Positions 7,613 through 14,700 of a stretch of DNA of 17,356 bases are shown here, in pieces. Both the position numbers and the translations under genes were made by a program. Within the stretch, counting starts at the first letter, position 1; each line of letters starts with the position of its first letter. The stretch comes from an uncultured Bacteroides sp. (GTDB lineage: Bacteria > Bacteroidota > Bacteroidia > Bacteroidales > UBA932). The stretch covers positions 1-17,356 of the forward strand of contig UREV01000031.1 in the NCBI GenBank assembly GCA_900546925.1. The letters are read 5' to 3'. The notes below the pieces were generated by a model. The model was not told the DNA's origin. It worked only from the letters and a program-made list of their open reading frames with translations, and made no database searches.

Positions 7613-9474
7613 TGTCGAAGAGTTGCGGACGTTACTGCATTCGAAGGAACTGCTATCATGTGTCCCGGATTTATGTAGGCTGCAAGTGCTGAACCTACCT
7701 GATTGCCGTTAACGTCGAATTCGAACACATCTGCAGCAGAAGTGTACGACTTGGCATCTACTACATACAAATGTCCTGTATATGGATTACAGTAGACACA
7801 ATATGGATTCTGCATCTTGGAAATTACATTGTAAGGTGTTTCTGCTACAGTTCCGTCAGGTCTCTCAAAACCGTTGATTATCTCCATTGTGGCGGGATCG
7901 ATGGTGTTCACATAATAAACATATTCGTTGGTCGAATAGGAGAACTGTGAACCGACAGTAAAAAACTTGTTATTTACTGTAGTCGTGTTATAAGTACAAG
8001 GAATACCTTCTATTACATTATAGGAATTGTCTGTGCAGTTGAAGATGACAGTTGCCGGACTGACAGTGTTGTAATCTCCAGGGGAATTGATACACAAATA
8101 TGGTCCGCACTGGGACATCTCTCCATAAAGATTGATTACTGGAGCTCCTGACTTTGTGAGAATCTCCACATCTTGTAATTTAGTCCATGTCAGACAATCG
8201 ATTACAGAGACAGTGTGCTCATAACTATGCGATTCTGAGAAAGCATAACCGCCGGTATTTGCGACAAAAAGCTTTCCGTCATAGAATGCTATGCCCTCCG
8301 GTTCATATCCCACTTCGATAGTCGATACGATATTATAGTTGTTCAAATCCACCTTCGCGACATAACCGCGTTCATAAGTTTCACCGAGCGCAGTATCGTG
8401 GGCATAGGAAGTTATATAGAGATAACCTCTGTCGTCCACACACATGTGCCTGCAGTTAGGGATATTCTCGGTCTGGGCTACAAGTTTGCCGTCCGGACGG
8501 ATGAAATAGATGATGTTGGACCAATTGACAGAGATTGCCAACAGATTCTTCTCGGGGATGTAGATGATATCCTCAGGGGTATCTCCTATCTTGGTGTTGT
8601 TTATCGTCCTGAACCACTGATTTGTTATCTCATGATTCCTTATGAGGGATACCTGTCCGTTGTCTGACTGCCAGTTTCCTTCATTGAGAAGAATGACATA
8701 TTCCTCTGAAGAAGCAGATATGAAATCTTTTGTGACCGGCTGAGTCGTAATGGTGGACCTGGCGATATTCACGTTCTTGTATCTGGCTGTCAGCACTGAA
8801 CCGTCCGAAGCAGTAACCGTCAGCGTAAGAGTGTATTCGGAAGGGGGCAATACGAACATAAGGTGCTGAACATCAGTATTGTCTACCGAATAGCTGAATG
8901 TCTGAGTTATCTCAGTGGCGGTTCCCAGCATGGAAACCGAATAGTCGGAAGTCCGCACTGACGCAGCCCCTGCTATCGGCTTGTCAGCCGCGAGAGTCGC
9001 CTTAACTATAGACTTCGACTGCGTCTTCGTCTTGAGGTTAAAGTCAATGATGCCGGTCAGGTTCTTGAACTTGAGATTGCTCAAATCGTCAGACACGCAG
9101 GCGAACGGGAATGAGTCACCTGTGATGATTCCGTCCTTTGTGGTCTGGACTGACGGGAACTCTACGGTAAACACATCATCTGAAACAGACTTCACCCAAG
9201 AAAACGGATAGAAAGCCTGGTAACTGTCAGCCTTCTTGACAGCTTCGGTCGGGCGGAAGACCCCTTTCGAAACATACTGGTACTTATAACCTTTGGTACC
9301 ATTGTAAAGATAATAGGAATCGGTCTGCTCCCAAGCCAACTTGTTGTCTGCAACAGTTACCTTGGTGGTCGGATGCAATCCCTCAAATGAAACATTGGCG
9401 TCTGAAACCGACTGTTCCTTGGTACAGGAGATTGCCAGGACCAGAAGCGCCAGTGATACTAGTTTTTTGAACAT
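7609..9474 (-). CDS. DUF5074/YncE-type beta-propeller surface lipoprotein, BtuG-like, with N-terminal fimbrillin-like domain
   Basis: Likely a surface-exposed ligand-capture lipoprotein working with the TonB receptor encoded just upstream. The signal peptide MFKKLVSLALLVLAISC ends in lipobox AISC with Cys17, followed by T-K-E. Residues about 18-250 resemble a fimbrillin-like domain (TKVTVADNKLAWEQTD, YQAFYPF, FKNLTGIIDFNLK). From about residue 258 a beta-propeller begins with YVILLNEGNW, followed by KIGDTPEDIIYI, GYVAKVDLNNYNIVSTIEVG and PEGIAFYDGKLFVANTGG, the blade pattern of DUF5074 proteins such as Bacteroides BtuG, the vitamin B12-binding partner of BtuB. The length of this part (about 350 residues) suits seven blades. 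The start codon is one base after the receptor stop, so translation is probably coupled. BtuG activity is inferred from family and context; another ligand is possible. The fimbrillin-like extension is unusual. Confidence 0.78.
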   Translation of the reverse strand: MFKKLVSLALLVLAISCTKEQSVSDANVSFEGLHPTTKVTVADNKLAWEQTDSYYLYNGTKGYKYQYVSKGVFRPTEAVKKADSYQAFYPFSWVKSVSDDVFTVEFPSVQTTKDGIITGDSFPFACVSDDLSNLKFKNLTGIIDFNLKTKTQSKSIVKATLAADKPIAGAASVRTSDYSVSMLGTATEITQTFSYSVDNTDVQHLMFVLPPSEYTLTLTVTASDGSVLTARYKNVNIARSTITTQPVTKDFISASSEEYVILLNEGNWQSDNGQVSLIRNHEITNQWFRTINNTKIGDTPEDIIYIPEKNLLAISVNWSNIIYFIRPDGKLVAQTENIPNCRHMCVDDRGYLYITSYAHDTALGETYERGYVAKVDLNNYNIVSTIEVGYEPEGIAFYDGKLFVANTGGYAFSESHSYEHTVSVIDCLTWTKLQDVEILTKSGAPVINLYGEMSQCGPYLCINSPGDYNTVSPATVIFNCTDNSYNVIEGIPCTYNTTTVNNKFFTVGSQFSYSTNEYVYYVNTIDPATMEIINGFERPDGTVAETPYNVISKMQNPYCVYCNPYTGHLYVVDAKSYTSAADVFEFDVNGNQVGSALAAYINPGHMIAVPSNAVTSATLRH

Positions 9475-9475
9475 A

Positions 9476-11317
9476 TTATAAATTAATTTTTAAAGTGAAG
9501 TAATACCGTCTGGCAGGAAGAGGCCATCGCTGTATTAATTCATAATAATTGTTGAAAATGTTGTCACATTCAAATGTTAAAGTGCACTTCCATAACGAAT
9601 ACCCGATTTTCAGGTCAGTACAATTATACTTCGGCAGTACATCCTCATCAGAAGCATACGACCAATACCTTTTCGAACAGAACATATGTGATACGGAACC
9701 GGACAAGTTCTTGTAAGAAAAGGACAGTATCGTGGAATTGGAAAACTTCGGGTTATAAATCAACTGCCTGCCATATGAACCATCGTTGGGGTCGGTCCAG
9801 TCCCGTACGGACTGATAAGTGGCAGCATTGAAAAGCGAGAACCATTTATACGTGAACCTTAGGGACAGGTCAATGCCGTTGGTCGAAACAAATCCGCGGT
9901 TCAACATTCTCCATTGATATGCGCCGCCCTGAGGAACACAGATGATCTTGTCCTTCACATCATTCTGATAATAGTCGATCTGAGCATCCAGAAAGTCATT
10001 TTTATAGGTCAGGCCAATGTCGTATTGCGTCGTGTATTCCGGCTTCAAGTCCCTTCTGCCCACTTGGGTATAATAGAGGTCATTCAGAGTCGGGGCCCTG
10101 AATATGGACTTGTAGAAAGACCTTAGAGAGAACTTGTTCCACTTGAAAGACATCTGGACTGAAGGCGTGAGACGGTTCAGGGGAGATGCGGTCTTCATGG
10201 ACGACTTGTCACGTACATTTGTGTAAAGCAGTGAGCCGCTCATGGAGAAATGTTCCGTGTTGAGGATGGCTGACAGCACGGATTTGAAGTCCAACCTGTA
10301 GACATAGGACATACCGGTAACATTGCAGGATAGGTCCGACCATCTCAGGTCGGAAGAATTGGAGATAGTTAAAATATCTGATTGATAAGCTATTGCGTAG
10401 GCATTGTAAATATCCTGCTGAATGTAATAGTTGTTGTACCGTACGAACTGGTTCTCTAAGAAATCAGTGTTGAAATGAAGCTTGTCATAAGCATAACGTC
10501 CATTGTATTTTACGGACAAATGGTCGAACTGCTTGACGTATGACAACTGTGTGAACGTGTTCAGGTCATCTTCTCTGCCCACATCCTGATACTTGTCCGA
10601 CAGCCTTTTTACGATACCGCCGGGCAAACCTCTGTCTGAATAGTAGATGTAGGAATGCAGTTTGAGGTCCTTGTAGAATCCTGACAATTCTGACCTCAGA
10701 TAAGAAATGTCGGAATTGTGTCTGGTGCCTGTAGTGTCCTCGTATTGCGACTTGTAATGAAACTTGTAGTTTCCGTCTGAATGTCCGGCTTCAGCGTCCA
10801 ATGACAGATATTTCTTGTAGTCGAAATGTACGGAAGCCTTATGCGTGTTGAATGAACCGTATTTGTAAGTGGCTGACGAAGATGTCTTTACGGGTTGTTT
10901 CGTCGTGAAGTAGACTGTGGATGCGGAAGCATACTCGGATGCGGACATAAGAGAAGAAATCTTGTTCGCATTGTACAATTCCACCATTTCCATATTGGTA
11001 AGAGAATACTTGCTGAGGTCTACTGTCCCGTTCTGGCAATTGGTTATCCTGATACCGTCGATATAAACACCTGTATGCTGTGTTCCCAGAGAACGGACAT
11101 TTACAGTCTTTTGGCCGCCCAGTCCACCATAATCCTTAATCTGCACGCCGGCAAAGAATTTCAAGGCGTCAGCTACAGAGGCCGTAGAAAGACTCTGCAG
11201 CTGAGAACCTTGCAATACTTGTGCAGGCACTTCTTTGCTTACTCTATCAGAGACGATTGTAGATTCCTTTATTTGTAAAGAATCTACTGCAATTGACAAT
11301 AGCAAGGTTAATAACAT
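9476..11317 (-). CDS. TonB-dependent outer-membrane receptor, BtuB-like
   Basis: TonB-energised import channel of the outer membrane. After a short hydrophobic N-terminus (MLLTLLLSIAVDS), the plug domain runs from about residue 20 to 140: DRVSKEVPAQVLQG, SVADALKFFAGVQIKDYGG, GGQKTVNVRSLGTQHTGVYI and DGIRITNCQNGTVDLSKYSL are characteristic of BtuB-related receptors in Bacteroidetes. The rest is a beta-barrel rich in alternating aromatic residues (SFYKSIFRAPTLNDLYYTQ; RRDLKPEYTTQYDIGL) that ends RYYFTLKINL. It lacks the CarboxypepD-like domain of SusC-type receptors and, at 613 residues, is on the short side for the family. The n-region of the signal has no Lys or Arg, and an in-frame TAG 27 bp upstream blocks a long extension. 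It is followed at once by the BtuG-like lipoprotein gene, which supports cobamide or a similar ligand as substrate. Confidence 0.88.
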   Translation of the reverse strand: MLLTLLLSIAVDSLQIKESTIVSDRVSKEVPAQVLQGSQLQSLSTASVADALKFFAGVQIKDYGGLGGQKTVNVRSLGTQHTGVYIDGIRITNCQNGTVDLSKYSLTNMEMVELYNANKISSLMSASEYASASTVYFTTKQPVKTSSSATYKYGSFNTHKASVHFDYKKYLSLDAEAGHSDGNYKFHYKSQYEDTTGTRHNSDISYLRSELSGFYKDLKLHSYIYYSDRGLPGGIVKRLSDKYQDVGREDDLNTFTQLSYVKQFDHLSVKYNGRYAYDKLHFNTDFLENQFVRYNNYYIQQDIYNAYAIAYQSDILTISNSSDLRWSDLSCNVTGMSYVYRLDFKSVLSAILNTEHFSMSGSLLYTNVRDKSSMKTASPLNRLTPSVQMSFKWNKFSLRSFYKSIFRAPTLNDLYYTQVGRRDLKPEYTTQYDIGLTYKNDFLDAQIDYYQNDVKDKIICVPQGGAYQWRMLNRGFVSTNGIDLSLRFTYKWFSLFNAATYQSVRDWTDPNDGSYGRQLIYNPKFSNSTILSFSYKNLSGSVSHMFCSKRYWSYASDEDVLPKYNCTDLKIGYSLWKCTLTFECDNIFNNYYELIQRWPLPARRYYFTLKINL

Positions 11318-11332
11318 ATAGAAATTCTCTCC

Positions 11333-11350
11333 GGGTAAGCTGGCCTACCT
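11333..11350 (-). other. Short hairpin in the receptor leader; no full cobalamin riboswitch
   Basis: The 56-bp gap between the Dabb stop (11374) and the receptor start (11317) contains GGTA (11334-11337) / TACC (11346-11349) as a small imperfect stem. There is no room for a complete cobalamin riboswitch (about 200 nt), and none of its core boxes is seen. Read on the plus strand, GGGTAAGCTGGCCTACCTGC partly resembles the 3' closing segment of cobalamin riboswitches (AAGyCaGGAnACCTGCC), but points away from the receptor. Confidence 0.25.
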
Positions 11351-11373
11351 GCAATATAGTTCGTAATCTTGGG

Positions 11374-11679
11374 CTATAGTTTGAAATCGAGGCAGGATCT
11401 TACGGCGGTGTAAGGACGCACTCTGCTGTTTGCTACTGCAACGTGCGCAGGATGAACAGCATAACCCTTCAGAGCCTCTTCTGATTCGAGAGTGCAGTCC
11501 AACATGATATCGGCGTTGGAAGATGCCAATCTGCCGTCAATCTGAACCTTTATATCCACAAGTCCCGGAACCACGCCGAGCAGAGATTCCAGACCTTCTT
11601 TAATAGATGCTTTGATTGTAGCCTTCTCTTCTTCGGACAAACCGTCCTTCAAAGTCCATAAAATGATATGCTTTACCAT
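11374..11679 (-). CDS. Dabb-family (stress-responsive alpha/beta barrel) protein
   Basis: Small 101-residue protein with the two hallmarks of the dimeric alpha-beta barrel (Dabb) family: an N-terminal strand MVKHIILWTLKD with the early conserved His4, and the C-terminal helix-strand YAVHPAHVAVANSRVRPYTAVRSCLDF with the H-P-x-H pattern. The middle supplies the helix (SEEEKATIKASIKEGLESL) and strands DIKVQI and DIMLDCTL. Family members are small cytoplasmic proteins of mostly unknown role, some linked to stress or catalysis on hydrophobic substrates; no specific reaction can be named here. It lies 56 bp upstream of the TonB receptor in the same orientation and may be first in that transcription unit. 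It is divergent from the RND gene on its other side. Confidence 0.88.
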   Translation of the reverse strand: MVKHIILWTLKDGLSEEEKATIKASIKEGLESLLGVVPGLVDIKVQIDGRLASSNADIMLDCTLESEEALKGYAVHPAHVAVANSRVRPYTAVRSCLDFKL

Positions 11680-11705
11680 AGTTTAAATAAATTTTCACAA
11701 ATAGA

Positions 11706-11713
11706 CAAAGTTA
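11706..11713 (-). promoter_or_regulatory. Candidate -7 element for the Dabb (and perhaps receptor) transcript
   Basis: On the minus strand TAACTTTG matches the Bacteroidetes -7 consensus TAnnTTTG exactly and lies 26 bp upstream of the Dabb ATG. No TTTG/TTG -33 element is found 19-21 bp further upstream, so the promoter is only half supported. Confidence 0.4.
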
Positions 11714-11733
11714 GTAAAAAATCCGAACTTTAT

Positions 11734-11760
11734 AGTGGTCCCTTTTTGTGGTGGACCATT
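11734..11760. other. Hairpin upstream of the RND fusion ORF
   Basis: AGTGGTCC (11734-11741) pairs with GGACCATT (11753-11760) through 8 bp including one G-U pair; the loop is 11 nt and contains five T residues. It is followed directly by the imperfect palindrome GCGGAGCTTCGC (11762-11773), which runs into the stop codon that precedes the TTG start. There is no T-tract on either side, so a terminator is unlikely. It may be a leader structure or an end of a rearranged segment. Confidence 0.35.
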
Positions 11761-11778
11761 GCGGAGCTTCGCTGAACG

Positions 11779-14700
11779 TTGAAAAATCAGTATGGAACGG
11801 TCTTTTCGACTGTCATATCCATCATAATCGTACTTGTAGGTTTTATCGGACTGACTCTGCTTCCGGTAGACCAGTATCCGAAAATCGTTCCGCCTGTGGT
11901 AAGCGTTTCAGCTTCTTATCCAGGCGCGAATTCCCAGACCGTGTCTCAGGCGGTCGCTACACCTATCGAGCAGTCGCTCAACGGAACTCCGGGTATGCTC
12001 TACATGGAGTCGAGCAACTCGAACAGCGGCTTGTACTCAGCGACATTGACCTTCGACATCTCGACCGATCCGGATCTCGCTGCGGTCGAGGTTCAGAACA
12101 GGGTGAAATTGGCGGAGTCCAGACTTCCGGCGGAAGTGGTGCAGAATGGTATTTCTGTGGAGAAGGAGTCCTCCAGCAAGCTCATGACCATAACTATAAT
12201 GTCTGATGACCCGAAATTCGATGAAATATATCTGAGTAACTATACGACATTGAATATTCAGGACAGACTCAGGCGTGTTCCCGGCGTGGGCGGAGTTTCC
12301 AACGTCGGTAGCCGTTACTATGCCATGCAGATTTGGGTGCAGCCTGACAAGATGGCCAGCCTCGGAATCACTGTGAAGGATCTTCAGAACGCATTGAAGG
12401 ACCAGAACCGTGAAGCGGCGGCGGGAGTACTTGGCCAGCAGCCTATTACGGATGTGGATGTGACTATCCCCATTACCGCTCCCGGACGCTTGTCTTCAGT
12501 GGAAGAGTTCGAAAAGATCGTTGTCCGTACCGGCAGTGACGGTTCTCTCATCCGTCTGAAGGATGTTGCGAAAATCTCGCTGGAAGCCCAGTCCTACAAC
12601 ACCGAGAGTGGAATCAATGCCCGCAATGCGGCTGTTGTGAATGTTTATATGCTTCCTGGGGCCAATGCCATGGAGGTCGCTGAAAATGTACGTGCCGAAA
12701 TGGAGGAAATCAGTGCAGGTTTCCCTGAGGGAATGTCGTATAACATTCCGTTCGACATGACTACTTATATATCGGAATCCATACATCATGTGTATAGAAC
12801 TCTGTTTGAAGCACTTATATTGGTTATCCTGGTGGTGTTCCTCTCGTTGCAGAACGTCAGGGCGACATTGGTCCCGGCCATAGCCGTTCCGATATCATTG
12901 ATAGGAACCTTCGGAATTATGCTCATCTTCGGATTCTCGCTGAATATGATGACCCTTCTCGGTCTCATCTTGGCGATCGGAATCGTGGTCGACGACGCTA
13001 TCGTGGTGGTGGAAAACGTGGACCGTATCATGACGACCGAGCATCTTTCTCCGTATGAGGCTACCAAAAAAGCTATGCGGGAAATCGGAGGAGCGCTTAT
13101 CGCCATGTCGCTCGTGCTCTGTGCCGTGTTCGTGCCTGTGAGCTTCCTCTCGGGAATTACCGGTCAGCTCTTCCGTCAGTTTACCGTGACTATCGCCGTG
13201 TCGGTGATCATATCGACTATCGTAGCTCTGACATTAAGCCCTGTCATGTGCTCCAAGTTTCTCAAGCCGCATGGTGAAGAAAAGCCTAAGAACTTTATAT
13301 TCAGAAAGATAAATGCCTGGATGGATAACGGTACCTCGTTCTATACCAGGATGGTACGACTCGCGGTGAACAACTCCAGACGAATGTTTGCGATGTTCGG
13401 AATAGCCGTAATCGGAATATTTGTGCTTGGAAGACTTGTGCCCCAGAGCTTTATCCCTAAAGAGGACCAGGGCTATTTCACGGTGGAACTGGAACTGCCT
13501 ATGGGAGCTACACTTGAGCGCACCAGACAAGTTACCGACAGGGCGATGGCATTCCTACTGCGTCAGCATGATGTGGATTATGTGCTGAATGTCACGGGCT
13601 CCAGCCCACGAGTGGGAACCACACAGTCCGGCAGTACGCTGACGGTGATTCTCAAGCCGTGGAACAAACGAAAGGTGACAGACATGTCCAAGACCATAGC
13701 CATGGTAAGAGATACCCTGTCGACTTATCCTGAAAGCAAGGTTTATATCGGCACTCCTCCTGTCATTCCTGGACTCGGAACAACCGGCGGTTTCTCCATG
13801 GTACTCGAAGCGCGTGGAGACGCGACATATCAGGATCTTCAAAATGCCACAGATACCCTGTTGTATTATGCTTCCAAGAGAAAAGAATTCACAGGTTTAT
13901 CTTCTGGAATGCAGGCCGATATTCCTCAGTTGTACTTCGACGCGGACAGGGACAAGATTCAGCTGCTCGGACTCTCCATGGCTGACGTGTTCTCTACTCT
14001 GAAAGCCTTCACGGGAGCAATTTACGTGAACGACTTTAATATGTATAACCGAATCTATCGTGTTTATATACAGGCAGATGCGCCATATCGTGCGCATACG
14101 GACAACCTGAATCTCTTCTTTCTGAAAAGCGCTGGAGGCACCATGATTCCTGTCAATGCCTTGGGTACGACTCATTATACCACGGGCCCTGGTACCATAA
14201 AGAGGTTCAACATGTATAACTCCTCTACCATCAGTGGTGAAGCTGCAAATGGAGTAAGTTCCGGAAAAGCATTGTCGATTCTCCAGGACCTCGCAGACAA
14301 ACATCTCCCTGACAATATCGGTGTGGAATGGAGCGGAATGTCCTATCAGGAAAAGAAAGAAAGCGGAAAGACAGGACTCGTTTTGGCATTGGCCCTTCTC
14401 TTCGTATTCCTCTTCCTTGCAGCGCAATACGAGAGCTGGTCGATTCCTGTTGCGGTCATCTTGACCCTTCCGATAGCCATTGCAGGCGCGTACCTGGGCG
14501 TCGCGGTCTTGGGAATGGAAAGCAACATCTATTTCCAGATCGGACTGGTGATGCTCGTCGGACTCGTCGCTAAAAACGCCATCCTTATCGTGGAGTTTGC
14601 GAAAGAAGAAGTGGAAGCCGGAAAAGACGTCGTGGAAGCCGCAGTCACTGCTGCCAAGCTGAGATTCCGTCCTATCGTCATGACGTCGCTTGCCTTCATC

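Noticed and set aside
11351..11358. TATATTGC on the minus strand as -7 element of a receptor promoter
   Set aside because: It matches TAnnTTTG poorly and there is no -33 element at 19-21 bp.
11320..11800. Possible invertible segment containing the Dabb gene
   Set aside because: Only a weak inverted similarity (around AGTTCG) was found between the two flanks; no long inverted repeats or recombinase gene are visible, so inversion is not supported by this window.
11748..12206. 152-codon plus-strand ORF from GTG overlapping the RND start in another frame
   Set aside because: It overlaps clear AcrB coding sequence and shows a shadow-like composition. It was also checked as a frameshifted RND N-terminus and does not supply the missing motif.
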